Source of the DNA: an uncultured Sphingomonas sp.
GTDB lineage: Bacteria > Pseudomonadota > Alphaproteobacteria > Sphingomonadales > Sphingomonadaceae
Direction of reading: 5' to 3'
Assembly: GCF_934560975.1 (NCBI RefSeq)
Contig: NZ_CAKTFO010000005.1
Coordinates: 143,199-207,198 of the forward strand
DNA: 64,000 nucleotides
The position numbers and the translations under genes were made by a program. Shown here one piece after another: positions 17,002 to 26,216 of the stretch. Under the pieces are notes generated by a model that worked only from the letters and a program-made list of their open reading frames with translations, did no database searches and had not been told where the DNA came from. Every line of letters begins with the position of its first letter. Within the stretch, counting starts at the first letter, position 1.

Positions 17002-19455
17002 TCACCCGCCGAACCAGTTGCTCTCGCCGCCGATCGGCATGCCGGGGGGAATGGCGGGTTCGGGCCGCGCACCCTTGCCGATCTCACGCGACAGCCTGCC
17101 GTCGTCGCGCAGCAGGGCGGCCATGGTCCGCGACCAGGCCGCATCCTCGCCGTCGCCCTTGGCCGTGGCGAGCCGGGCGGCCAGCCTGTCCAGCCTGCCC
17201 CCGAGTAACGCCGCCACGTCGATGGACGTGGCCGGATTGCGCGCCGTCGCGGCGATGGTGAGGATGGTGCGGGTCGCGATCCGCCGCTCCACCGCGTCCC
17301 GCCGCCGTTCCACCGTCGCCGCGATCAGCCGGTCCAGTAGCGTGTCCAGGCCGAGCAGCGACGGATTGCGGGCATGCTGCAGGTAGACGCGCGTCAGTCG
17401 CGCCGGCGCGAGCAGGCTGTCGAGCGTCACCTGCGCCGCGACGTCCGCCGCTACCAGCGGATCGAACACGGCCGCGCCGGCGGTGTCGAACACCTCCGTA
17501 TCGAATTGCGGATCGGCCGGGCCGTTGACGCCGGAGGAAAGCTGCAGCGACAAGGCCGCCGGCACCGTCAGCGCGTCGGCGGACAGCGTTGCCAGCATCG
17601 CATCGAGCGCGGCATCCTGTTCCGCCTGTGGCACGGCGGTGGGCGTCGGGCTGCCGTCGCCCGCCACGGCATAGGTGTAGTTGACGCCGCCGATCAGCTT
17701 GCCGGTCGCCTCCACCTGATAACGGTGGAACAGCCAGATCGGCACGAACTTGCGGCGCAGGTTGGACAGCGGTTCGCCTGGGTGCAGCACGGCGGTGCCG
17801 AACCGGGCCAGCGCGATGCGGCGCACGTCCATGACATGGGCCAGTTCCGGCGCCGTGTCGTCGCCATCGGTCCACATATTGTTGCCGGGCACGCCCAGAT
17901 CAGCCGCGCGCCCGTCAATATCGGTCATGTAGCGCAGGCCGGCGGCCTGCATCGCGGCGGCCTTGCGGGCTGCATCCACGCTCGGCTCGATGCCCGGCTT
18001 CGGCTGGCCATAGAGCCAGTCGACCGCAAATATGTCCCACTTGCCGGCGCCGACCGCATAGGCGTCCGACAGATCGAGATTCCCGTCCCTGATCTTCACC
18101 CGCGCGAACGGATAATCCATAACGGACGCGCGATCCTGCGTGCTCGCCGCGAAATTGTGGGCGAAGCCGATGGCGTGGCCTACTTCGTGCGCGCCCAGCT
18201 GGCGGATGCGGGCGAGCGCCACCCGCACGGGATCGTTGGCACCGCCCCGATTTTCCCCGGCAGTGCCCACCAGCCCTTCAAAGATCTGGATGTCCTGGTG
18301 CAGGCGCAGCCCTTCCAGGATGACGTTGCCCTTGATGATCTCGCCCGTGCGCGGATCGATCACGCCGCCGCCATAGGACCAGCTGCGCGTCTGCCGCTCG
18401 TCCCAGTTCACCATGTTGTAGCGCACGTCCTGCGGATCGGCGCCGGGCGGCAGGATCCTGACCTGAAAGGCGTCGATGTAGCCGGCGGCGTCGAACGCCT
18501 GGTTCCACCACGCCACGCCCTCCGCCAGCGCGGAGCGGATCGGTTCGGGTGCCGCGCTGTCGATATAGAAGATGATCGGCTTCTTCACGGCGGAGCGCGG
18601 CGCGGCCGGATCCACCTTTTCCAGCCGGAAATGGTTGGCATAATGCCGGACCACCGGCTGTCCCAGCGGCAGGCCGAAATCATAGACCGCAGTGGCATGC
18701 GCGCCCGATCGTATGTCGAACGCGCGCGGCACGAAGCCCGGCGCGGGCAGGCGGATCAGGGAGTGATGCACGGTGAAGCTGACCTGCCGCCCGTCGGGGG
18801 CGATCGTGTCCACCTCCTTGCCCGGCGTGTCCGAGACATAGGTCTGCACCGCCTCCATCTCGATATTGTCGGGGAAGACCTTGACCGATGCGGGATCGGC
18901 AACGCTCAGCGCGTCCGACAGCTTGAAGCCCTTGGCGGTGTCGTTCAGCGTTTCGGCCAGCCGCATCGTGTCGCGGGTAAGCAACGGCGCGAGATCGACG
19001 GTGACCCCGCCATCGGCATTGGTGGCGGCGATGTCCAGCAGCGCCACGGTGGTGAAGGGAAAGCTGTTCTTCACCCCGCGCTGGATGTCCGGGCCGCCGC
19101 TGGCCGTGAAGCGCGGATTCTCAAAGATCACCGCCACCTTTCGCCCCATCCGGCGAAACGCCAGCACCCGCGTTTCGCCCAGCATGCCGTGATCGATCGG
19201 GATCAGCGCCGATCCGATCCCGGTCTTGATCGCCGTGGCGTAGAGGAACCGACCGGACACGCCATCGGCAGCGGCCGGCGGAAGGGTAACGAGGATGCGC
19301 CCCTCCGCCGCATCGACCTTGACCGGCAGCAGCGCGCCGCCGTCTTGCACCGGTAGCGCCATCGGTGCCGCCGCCGCCGCCACCGGCGTCATGGCGCTGC
19401 TCAGCCCGAGTGCCAGGGCCGATGCCGCAATTCCCCCACGCGCAAACAGCTTCAT
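17002..19455 (-). CDS. Exported zinc-dependent metalloprotease (DUF5117/DUF4953 family)
   Basis: An 817-aa protein with a signal peptide (residues 1-29, ASALALGLSSAMTPVAAAA). The large N-terminal region matches the DUF5117 style (SGRFLYATAIKTGIGSALIPIDHG), followed by the catalytic HEVGHAIGFAHNF (H423, E424, H427, H433), a metzincin-like HExxHxxGxxH motif. A long C-terminal DUF4953-like region (SVMDYPFARVKI, DIFAVDWLYG, NMWTDGDDTAPE) follows. These proteins are common in sphingomonads and Bacteroidetes and are presumed periplasmic or secreted peptidases. It is the first of three exported hydrolases on this strand and precedes sdaA. Confidence 0.88.
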   Translation of the reverse strand: MKLFARGGIAASALALGLSSAMTPVAAAAAPMALPVQDGGALLPVKVDAAEGRILVTLPPAAADGVSGRFLYATAIKTGIGSALIPIDHGMLGETRVLAFRRMGRKVAVIFENPRFTASGGPDIQRGVKNSFPFTTVALLDIAATNADGGVTVDLAPLLTRDTMRLAETLNDTAKGFKLSDALSVADPASVKVFPDNIEMEAVQTYVSDTPGKEVDTIAPDGRQVSFTVHHSLIRLPAPGFVPRAFDIRSGAHATAVYDFGLPLGQPVVRHYANHFRLEKVDPAAPRSAVKKPIIFYIDSAAPEPIRSALAEGVAWWNQAFDAAGYIDAFQVRILPPGADPQDVRYNMVNWDERQTRSWSYGGGVIDPRTGEIIKGNVILEGLRLHQDIQIFEGLVGTAGENRGGANDPVRVALARIRQLGAHEVGHAIGFAHNFAASTQDRASVMDYPFARVKIRDGNLDLSDAYAVGAGKWDIFAVDWLYGQPKPGIEPSVDAARKAAAMQAAGLRYMTDIDGRAADLGVPGNNMWTDGDDTAPELAHVMDVRRIALARFGTAVLHPGEPLSNLRRKFVPIWLFHRYQVEATGKLIGGVNYTYAVAGDGSPTPTAVPQAEQDAALDAMLATLSADALTVPAALSLQLSSGVNGPADPQFDTEVFDTAGAAVFDPLVAADVAAQVTLDSLLAPARLTRVYLQHARNPSLLGLDTLLDRLIAATVERRRDAVERRIATRTILTIAATARNPATSIDVAALLGGRLDRLAARLATAKGDGEDAAWSRTMAALLRDDGRLSREIGKGARPEPAIPPGMPIGGESNWFGG

Positions 19456-19836
19456 CGTCCTGTGTGTCCCCTGTGATGTGCCGGCGCGCCGTCACGCGAC
19501 AGGCTGGCTGCCGAGGAATTGCACATCGCATCACCCCACACCATCCTCAGCGCAGGCGAACCAGCAGCCTCCGACTGATAACGACCGCCTTCCTCGTGGA
19601 AAGGGTTGCGGCCTGATCTCGCCTCAGTCGTGAATGGCCTTCGCAAACAACGATTTTTATGGTTAACGCCCATGCAGAGCGGTTTGCGATTTCCCTCTCG
19701 GATCGAAAGCTGGCTTTAGAGCTCCGCCGTGTCGCCCCACCGATAGCCGGCGGAGCTCGCCTCTCCCCCACCGCCGGTGCCGCAAAAACCGGACGCTTGG
19801 TTTTCCACCAACAAGGTCCGCATCGTTCAGGTCGCG
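19456..19836. other. Intergenic spacer with one hairpin (19719-19758)
   Basis: No supportable gene lies between the M28 peptidase stop and the metalloprotease start. A perfect 10-bp inverted repeat, GAGCTCCGCC (19719-19728) and GGCGGAGCTC (19749-19758) with a 20-nt loop, lies about 80 nt downstream of the M28 stop. It could end that transcript, but no clear U-tract follows. Confidence 0.4.
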
Positions 19837-21351
19837 CTACCTGGCGGTTTGCGGACGGAGGGGACTTGCGGGCTTCCAGACTGGTGACGCAGGCTGATCC
19901 GCGACGCGGGTGACGAGGGTGGTGAAGAACCGGTTGAAGTCCGACGCCGCCTGCCAATCGATCAACTGCGCAAGGTCGTCCTGCGGTTTGTGGTAGCCGG
20001 TGCGGTACCATTGCCGGTAGATCCGCTCGCTCTCACTGCCGGGACGGTAGCCGAACACAAAGGCGGTCGCCGGGATGCCAGCCTGCATGAAGGGCCATTG
20101 ATCGGCACGGCGCAGCAGGTTGCGCTCGGGTTCCGGGTCGCGCTGCACCTCCACGCCCATCGCGGCCGCAACGGCGCGGGCATCGTCGCCCAGCGTCGTG
20201 TCGTCCAGCGCGTGCACGGTCAGCAGCTTGAGCGGAAAGATCGGGCGGAGCTGGTCGAGGTTGATGTCGGCGGCGATGCGCGGCTTCGGCACCGTCGGAT
20301 GATCCACGAACCAGCGTGCGCCGAGCAGCCCCTTTTCCTCACCTGTAAACGCGGCGAAGAGGACGGGACGGCGGAAGCCCTTGCCGGCGCGCTGCTCGGC
20401 CACCCGGATCAGCAGCGCGACATAAGCGGCATCGTCCAGCGTACCGTTGTAGAGGGCATCGCCCGCGACCGGCTCGCCCGGCCCATAGCCGTCCAGGTGC
20501 GCCGACAGCACGATCGTCTGTGCGGCCAGCGACGGGTCGGTGCCGGGCAGGATGCCAAGCACGTTGGGGCTGCTGATCGTCCGCTGCGCCAGACGGAAAG
20601 TCGCATGGAACGGCTTTGGCGGATCAAAGGCCGGAAGCGGTTGCCCGGCTGCGCCGGCGGCGATCAATCGCCCCGCATCGCGACCGCTGCCGGCGATCAC
20701 GGCGGCGAGAGCATCGGCGTTGAGGGTGAACCGGACGGGCCCGCTCGATTTGGGCGGTTTGCCGGCGATCCACACGGCCCGTGCATAAGCGAAGGGCCAG
20801 CGCGGCGGCTCCACGGTGAAACCCGGATCGGCGATGGTCAGGAGGCCGGCAGCGCCCGCCGCTTCCACCGTGGCGACCCGCTCGACCTCGCTTGGCAGGC
20901 CTGGGCGGTGAGTGCCGTGGCAGATCACGATTTTGCCTCGGACATCACCAAGCGCGTCAGCCGCGCAATAGCCGCGATAGGCGAGTGCGCCGTTCAGCGT
21001 GTCCGGCGCGCCCGGCGCCGGGTTCATCATGATGTCGTGCAGGAAGCGGAGTGGCCGCCCGCCGACGCTGACCGACGCCCGCACAACGCGCAACTCCTCC
21101 ATCGGCACGCGTTGCAGATAGCCGCGCTCATCGCCCGCCGGCTTGAGCCCCGCCCTGGCGAAGCGTTCGGCAACCAGCCGGGCCGCGCGCTCATAACCTG
21201 CGGAGCCGGTATCCCGCCCCTCCATCGCATCATCCGACAGCGCGGCTGTCGTCGCCCACCACGCCCGTGTGTCGGGATCGGACGGCAGCGGCCGCGCGGC
21301 TGCTAGTGCGAGAAGACACATTGGTGCGAAGCGGCGGACAGCGGGGTTCAT
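19837..21351 (-). CDS. Exported M28 family metallopeptidase
   Basis: A 504-aa zinc aminopeptidase-like protein with a short signal peptide (MNPAVRRFAPMCLLALAAARP). A protease-associated (PA) insert spans roughly residues 130-230 (GDVRGKIVICHGTH, EAAGAAGLLTIADPG). The catalytic domain shows the co-catalytic ligands in order: SAHLDGYG (His), GTLDDAAYVALLIR (Asp), FTGEEKGLLGARWF (Glu-Glu) and GYHKPQDDLAQL (His). The start at 21351 was preferred over a frame 56 residues longer, because only the former puts a signal sequence first. It is co-directional with the CocE hydrolase 143 nt upstream. Confidence 0.88.
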   Translation of the reverse strand: MNPAVRRFAPMCLLALAAARPLPSDPDTRAWWATTAALSDDAMEGRDTGSAGYERAARLVAERFARAGLKPAGDERGYLQRVPMEELRVVRASVSVGGRPLRFLHDIMMNPAPGAPDTLNGALAYRGYCAADALGDVRGKIVICHGTHRPGLPSEVERVATVEAAGAAGLLTIADPGFTVEPPRWPFAYARAVWIAGKPPKSSGPVRFTLNADALAAVIAGSGRDAGRLIAAGAAGQPLPAFDPPKPFHATFRLAQRTISSPNVLGILPGTDPSLAAQTIVLSAHLDGYGPGEPVAGDALYNGTLDDAAYVALLIRVAEQRAGKGFRRPVLFAAFTGEEKGLLGARWFVDHPTVPKPRIAADINLDQLRPIFPLKLLTVHALDDTTLGDDARAVAAAMGVEVQRDPEPERNLLRRADQWPFMQAGIPATAFVFGYRPGSESERIYRQWYRTGYHKPQDDLAQLIDWQAASDFNRFFTTLVTRVADQPASPVWKPASPLRPQTAR

Positions 21352-21494
21352 GCGCCGGATGCTGCCCAAAGCCGTCCGGTCGGGCAAGGGGTCTCCGCAC
21401 ACCGAGACACGACCATCACCGGAACGGGCGCTTCGCAGGTCCGTCACCCGCAGCAGAACCTGCCGGCACGCCTGTGAACAGCCAAGCCGCCGCC

Positions 21495-23414
21495 TCACTC
21501 GCCGGCAATGGGAAGCCACACGGCGCTGGCGGCCGCGCCGCCCCGATGGACCGTCTCCGTCGCCTTGACGTAATCGGCCCGCTTCGCCGCCATGATCGAC
21601 GGCACCCAGCTTTGCGGGTTGCGGTCATACAGCGGGAACAGGCTCGACTGCACCTGCACCATGATCCTGTGCCCCGGCAGGAAGACGTGATCGACGTTGG
21701 GCAGCGACCATGTGAAGGCATAGGTCCTGCCCGGCTCCAGCGGCGCGGGTGTCGCGAAGCCGTTGACATAGCGCCCGCGGAAGATCTCGATCCCGACCGC
21801 CAGCTGATAGCCGGCCATGATCGGATCGACGGAGTTTTCCTGGGGATAGACGTCGATCAGCTTGACCACGAAATCGCCATCCCGGCCGGTGGTGGCGGCG
21901 CGCAGGTCCACTTTGGGCGCGCCTTTGATGTGCACCGGCTTGTCCAGCACGCCGCCCGTGTAGCTCAGCACATCGGGCCTGCCGTCGACGAAGCGCTGGT
22001 CGTGCACGAGCCAGGTCTTCCACTCTTCCCCCTGCATGTGGATCGGACGGGGCAGCATGGGCACGGGCTTGGCCGGATCGGAGACGTAGCTGTCGCTGCC
22101 GGCCGGCGGCTTGTTCCACGACAGGCCGAAATCCCCGGCGAGGTAGAGCGGCGTGTAGGTGCCGGCCGGCCATTGCCGCGAAACCTCCCACCGATCCTTG
22201 CCGGTGGCGTAGGTCAGCACCGGCGGCGTGTCGCACGGGGCCGGATTGGTCTTGAGGTGGCAGTCCAGGAACGGCTTCATGTAGCGGGTGCGGAATTGCA
22301 GGCCGGTATCGCCCTCCCACTTGAGCGGGCCCAGCTCCCGCGCCTCGTAATTGACCTGGGAGTGGCGCCAGGGGCCGATCACCAGGCTGACCATGTCGTT
22401 GTTGGCATCCTGCTTCTCCAGCGCCTGGTAGACGGCGGGCGCGCCGTAGCTGTCCTCCTGATCCCATTGGCCGACGACCAGCATGGTCGGAACGGTGAGC
22501 TTGCGCGCGCCCAGCAGCGCGTCGACCGCCTGCCCCCGCCACCATGCGTCATAGCTCGGATGCTCCAGCACCTTGCGCACGACCGGCAGGTCCATCAGGC
22601 CGTAGAGCCTGGCATAATCCGTCGCCGATCCGGCTTCGAGATAGGCGGCATATTCGTCGCCTGTGCCCTTGGGCACCGCCCCGCCGCCCTTGCCCACCGT
22701 CTGGCCCAGGTCATAGTCGAAGCCGAAGGTGCGGAACGCGCCATTGTGGAACCAGTCGTCGCCCATCCAGCCGTCCACCATCGGGCTCTGCGGCACGGCG
22801 GCCTTGAGCGCCGGATGCGGATCGATCAGCGCCATCAGCGAGGTGAAGCCGAGGTAGGAGGATCCGGTGATCCCGACCTTGCCGTTGCTCTCCTTCACAT
22901 TCTTCACCAGCCAGTCGATCGTGTCATAGGCATCGGTGGCGTGATCGACCTGGGTCCGGTTGAGCGGACCACGCAGCGGCCGGTTCATCACATAATCGCC
23001 CTCCGACCCGCCGAGGCCGCGCACGTCCTGATAGACGCGGATATAGCCATCGTCGACGAACGCGGCGTCGGCGACCGGCAGGATCTCCTCGATGCGCTGG
23101 CTGCGATTGCGCGAGGTCGCCTTGTTCGCGTCATAGGGCGTGCGGCTCAGCAGGATCGGCGCATCCGTCACGCCCTTGCGGAAGACGATGACCGTGAACA
23201 GCTTGGTACCGTCGCGCATCGGAATCATCGCGACCCGGCGCACGAAGTCCGCCTGGGGGCGCACCCAGTCGTATGTCTTCACCTGCTCGTTCGCCATGGT
23301 ATCGGTTGGCGCGGCCGCCCCCTTCTGGGCGGAAAGCTGGGTGGCCGGAAGCGTGAAGGCGAGCGTTGCGAGAGCGAGGTTGGCGGCGGGCCGGAAACGC
23401 ATGGTCATGACCAT
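21495..23414 (-). CDS. CocE/NonD family exported hydrolase
   Basis: A 639-aa alpha/beta-hydrolase of the cocaine-esterase/X-Pro dipeptidyl-peptidase type. After a signal peptide (to about residue 30, LPATQLSAQ) comes the hydrolase domain with DVRGLGGSEGDY and the nucleophile elbow GITGSSYLGF (S186). A mid-chain cap follows, then the C-terminal jelly-roll domain (RTYAFTWSLPNVDHVFLPGHRIMVQVQSS). Members hydrolyse alpha-amino-acid esters, glutaryl-7-ACA or peptides; the substrate here is unknown. ATGs at 23414, 23408 and 23402 all precede the signal sequence, so the exact start is uncertain by a few residues. Confidence 0.88.
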   Translation of the reverse strand: MVMTMRFRPAANLALATLAFTLPATQLSAQKGAAAPTDTMANEQVKTYDWVRPQADFVRRVAMIPMRDGTKLFTVIVFRKGVTDAPILLSRTPYDANKATSRNRSQRIEEILPVADAAFVDDGYIRVYQDVRGLGGSEGDYVMNRPLRGPLNRTQVDHATDAYDTIDWLVKNVKESNGKVGITGSSYLGFTSLMALIDPHPALKAAVPQSPMVDGWMGDDWFHNGAFRTFGFDYDLGQTVGKGGGAVPKGTGDEYAAYLEAGSATDYARLYGLMDLPVVRKVLEHPSYDAWWRGQAVDALLGARKLTVPTMLVVGQWDQEDSYGAPAVYQALEKQDANNDMVSLVIGPWRHSQVNYEARELGPLKWEGDTGLQFRTRYMKPFLDCHLKTNPAPCDTPPVLTYATGKDRWEVSRQWPAGTYTPLYLAGDFGLSWNKPPAGSDSYVSDPAKPVPMLPRPIHMQGEEWKTWLVHDQRFVDGRPDVLSYTGGVLDKPVHIKGAPKVDLRAATTGRDGDFVVKLIDVYPQENSVDPIMAGYQLAVGIEIFRGRYVNGFATPAPLEPGRTYAFTWSLPNVDHVFLPGHRIMVQVQSSLFPLYDRNPQSWVPSIMAAKRADYVKATETVHRGGAAASAVWLPIAGE

Positions 23415-23682
23415 ATGGGTGACCAGCGCCCCTTCAGCGGTCAAGCAGGAAAAGGCAGGCGGCGCCCTTGGAATGCGAACCGATCGGCTGCTTCACGCCA
23501 CGGCCGCCCGCTTGCGGCCTTCCTCGCAGGGACCGTGCGGCACCTGGGTGACACTGACCGCAGGCCCGTTTGTAGACGCGCAAGGATGCCGAAGCCGCTG
23601 CCACACGGCTTCACGCCGCGGCATGCTCCCGCCCCAGCGACAATTGCGTGAGACCCGGACGCGCGCGGCGCGTTCAGCCTCC

Positions 23683-23979
23683 ATGCGGAACGGCAACACG
23701 AGCGGCGCTACGAGCGGCCCTGTGGACGATTATGCGCGGGGTCGACGCGACGGGCTCCGGCTGGCGCTCGCGGTGCTCGCCGCGGAGGAGGCGAAATGGT
23801 CGGCTTTGCTGGGTGAAAGCAGTTCGTGGCGAACCAACCTGACGCGTGAGGTGCGCCACAAGACTCTTCAGGTCGCGCAGACCCGCTTGCGCACGGCCTT
23901 GAACCGGATCACGCCAAAGGGCGAAGCATTGATGGCCGATCAGGAACTGACCGCCGCTTTGGAGGCGATCGGCCTCTAG
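23683..23979 (+). CDS. Hypothetical protein
   Basis: A 98-aa basic and helical protein (MRNGNTSGATSGPVDDYARG...). The central helix-rich part is GLRLALAVLAAEEAKWSALLGE, and the C-terminal part is LMADQELTAALEAIGL. It has no signal peptide or cysteine. I do not recognise a family. It stands alone between the CocE and PAS genes, on the opposite strand to both. It marks the start of a stretch whose genes look less like conserved core. Confidence 0.45.
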   Translation: MRNGNTSGATSGPVDDYARGRRDGLRLALAVLAAEEAKWSALLGESSSWRTNLTREVRHKTLQVAQTRLRTALNRITPKGEALMADQELTAALEAIGL

Positions 23980-24152
23980 CCGCCCGTTGCCGCCGATCGC
24001 TGCGTCCAAGGTCGACAGGTCGGGCTTGGTCTGCGACGCCCTGCCTTTCCGGCTGAACGACGTGGCATGGCCGGTGAAAGTCCGGCAGCTTGCAGGCTGT
24101 TGGTCGTGGCTGCCTGAATGGTCGCCATATCCCGCTCGACCCGCAGGCCTGC

Positions 24153-24641
24153 TCAGCGAGCCCGCTCGACGAGATCCCTGAGCTTGGAGGTGGTGCTCCT
24201 GATCTGCTGGACGACGTCGGCATAGAGCGCACGCTGGTGATCGGCACTCGCCCTGTGCACGGTGATGTCACGCTGGGCCGCCACCCAGTGGGTCACGTCG
24301 TCATCCTCGCCCCGTATGGCGGAGATCACCCACTCGACGACGTAGGGGGTTCCGTCCTTGCGGTAGTTGATCGCCTCGCCATGGAAGTATCCGTGCTGTT
24401 CGAGACCCTCACGAAGCCGGTCAAGCACGTCGCGGTCCGTCGCCCGTCCCTGCAACATGCGGGGCGTGCGCCCGATCACCTCGTCGGCGGCGTATCCGGT
24501 CATCGCCTCAAAGGCGGGATTTACATAAACGATCGTCGGCCCGGGCCGTGTCAAGACCGCCTCCGTAATCACCACGGCTTCCGTGATCGCCGTCAGCGCG
24601 GCCTCGCACAATCCGGGAACATTCTTGCCTCCGACCCGCAT
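24153..24641 (-). CDS. Stand-alone PAS-domain protein (LOV-like, without the photoactive cysteine)
   Basis: A 162-aa protein consisting of one PAS domain (about 18-132) and a short C-terminal helix (VQQIRSTTSKLRDLVERAR), with no kinase, GGDEF or DNA-binding output. The domain follows the LOV pattern closely: NPAFEAMTGYAADEVIGRTPRMLQG, then GEAINYRKDGTPYVVEW and AAQRDIT. The position taken by the adduct-forming Cys in LOV (GRNCRFLQ) is Pro60 here, so classical flavin photochemistry is not expected. It probably binds a small ligand or acts by dimerisation. The start at 24641 follows CGAGGTG. The manganese catalase gene lies upstream in the same direction, separated by a hairpin. Confidence 0.82.
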   Translation of the reverse strand: MRVGGKNVPGLCEAALTAITEAVVITEAVLTRPGPTIVYVNPAFEAMTGYAADEVIGRTPRMLQGRATDRDVLDRLREGLEQHGYFHGEAINYRKDGTPYVVEWVISAIRGEDDDVTHWVAAQRDITVHRASADHQRALYADVVQQIRSTTSKLRDLVERAR

Positions 24642-24784
24642 AACACCTCGAAGCTTGCCCGAAAATCGCCGCTTGCCTGCTAAAATCAGGAAAGTCGCTC
24701 ATCGAGGTAAGGGCGGTGCATTGCCATGCCCGGCATCGGCGCGGCCAACGATTGCGCCTGGGACGATACCGACGTCGCACCCGA

Positions 24785-24816
24785 TGAAATGCGGGCCGGG
24801 TGGATGCCCGACCCGC
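24785..24816 (-). terminator. Hairpin after the manganese catalase gene
   Basis: On the minus strand, GCGGGTCGGG pairs with CCCGGCCCGC (one G-T wobble, 6-nt loop) starting 7 nt after the catalase stop, and is followed by ATTTC. It fits an intrinsic terminator separating catalase from the PAS gene. Confidence 0.6.
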
Positions 24817-24822
24817 AATCTC

Positions 24823-25677
24823 TTACCCGATCTGCTGCGTTTCGGCACCGCTGTCCGGCCGCGCCGCGCCGAGCACGGGCGTATCGCCGAGCGGCTCGTT
24901 GCGGAACACGGTGAACTGGCCCTTGCCATCGATCGACGGGCCGCTCGTCCAGCGCCCCTCGGGCACCGAACCATCGACGGAGGTCGCGTAGAAATTGTAA
25001 TTGTTCTGCTGGTCCTCCTCGCTCTGCGGGAAGGAGTTGGGGATCGGCAACGTGCCTTCATGCCCGCCCAGCTCCTCGACCACGGCGAGCCACTGCTGCT
25101 GGTGCATGGTGTCGCGTGCGATCATGTAGTGGAGCATCTTCTTCATGCCCATGTCATCCGTCGCGTTAAAGAGCCGCACGGCAAGCACACGGCCCGTGCT
25201 CTCGGCAGCCACGTTGCAGTACATATCCGCTGCGATGTTACCGCTGGCGTAGATATGGCCCATGTTGAACGGCACGCCGTCCGAATCCATGGGCATGGCC
25301 GCAAGACCCGCGGAGAGCAGGTTCTTGTGGATCATGCCTTCGATCGCGCCCCGGCCGTTGCCGCCGCCCATGATCGTTCCGACGATGCCGTCGGTGGCGC
25401 CCTCCTCCTGCAGCGAAGTCGGTGCCTTGTCGAGATTGAGCGCAACCGCGGTCGCGAGCATTTCGATATGGCCGATCTCCTCGGTGGCGGTGTGAAGAAG
25501 CATGTCGCGATACTTGGTGGTCGGCGCGCGATTACCCCATGCCTGGAAGAAATACTGCATGCAGACGCGTATCTCACCCTCCACTCCGCCTATCGCCTGC
25601 TGAAGCAGGGTAGCAAATGCAGGATCAGGCTTTTCGACCACGACCGGATATTGGAGGCGGCTGTCATGATAATACAT
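24823..25677 (-). CDS. Manganese (non-heme) catalase
   Basis: A 284-aa dimanganese catalase that disproportionates hydrogen peroxide. Starting at MYYHDSRLQYPV, the likely metal ligands follow the family order and spacing: E35 (GGVEGEIRV), E67 and H70 (TATEEIGHIE), E159 (AAESTGRVLAVRLF) and H192 (RDTMHQQQW). The NMGHIYASGNIAADM stretch is typical. The start at 25677 has GGAGTG 7 nt upstream, and an ATG at 25692 also has a GGAG and cannot be excluded. The enzyme is cytoplasmic. It is divergent from the dehydrogenase gene across a 539-nt AT-rich spacer. Confidence 0.93.
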   Translation of the reverse strand: MYYHDSRLQYPVVVEKPDPAFATLLQQAIGGVEGEIRVCMQYFFQAWGNRAPTTKYRDMLLHTATEEIGHIEMLATAVALNLDKAPTSLQEEGATDGIVGTIMGGGNGRGAIEGMIHKNLLSAGLAAMPMDSDGVPFNMGHIYASGNIAADMYCNVAAESTGRVLAVRLFNATDDMGMKKMLHYMIARDTMHQQQWLAVVEELGGHEGTLPIPNSFPQSEEDQQNNYNFYATSVDGSVPEGRWTSGPSIDGKGQFTVFRNEPLGDTPVLGAARPDSGAETQQIG

Positions 25678-26216
25678 GGGACACTCCAGCATAATATACT
25701 CCGCCCCCAACGTTTCACATCCAAGGAATCCGTCAAAAAACCTGTAAATTATTTATAGCCGCTGCCTTGATGTGGATTGAAACACAAATGTCCGTTTCGT
25801 TCGTTGTTGATCTTTAAAGTCATTACGCAACCGCCTTAGATGCATATTAATTATGCATTTATTTGATATTCGCCTATCCAAATTAACCTTCATCCTTGTC
25901 CCGGATGGCATTCGAGAGGCCACATGGTCGGGATGGAGGGATTACGGGCGGCTGATCGGCAAAACGCCGTTGAAGACGCTACTGCCTCCTTGCCGGCCGG
26001 AAGTTCGGGCGGATCGGATCGTTGAGAACAGCCGCTGTCCGATCGGTGTGCCGACGCCCAGGCCCCGGATCGGAACGCGTCGCCGCTCGCACCGGAAAAT
26101 TGTTGCCATGGAAAGCCGCGGGATACCGAACCCATTCCCCGATTGGGGGCGTTAAGCAAGAACAGGCGCTTGTCCCATTGCGGTGGAGCCCCTGCTCAAG
26201 AGAACGGAGAAGAAGC
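25678..26216. promoter_or_regulatory. AT-rich divergent spacer with a 7-bp inverted repeat at 25840-25858
   Basis: This spacer separates the divergent manganese catalase and dehydrogenase genes. The part from about 25680 to 25900 is strikingly AT-rich against the window's high GC. It contains ATGCATA-ttaat-TATGCAT, a perfect 7-bp inverted repeat that could be an operator. I found no good GGAAC-N16/17-GTT (EcfG-type) promoter in it by eye. No coding region is supported here. Confidence 0.45.
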
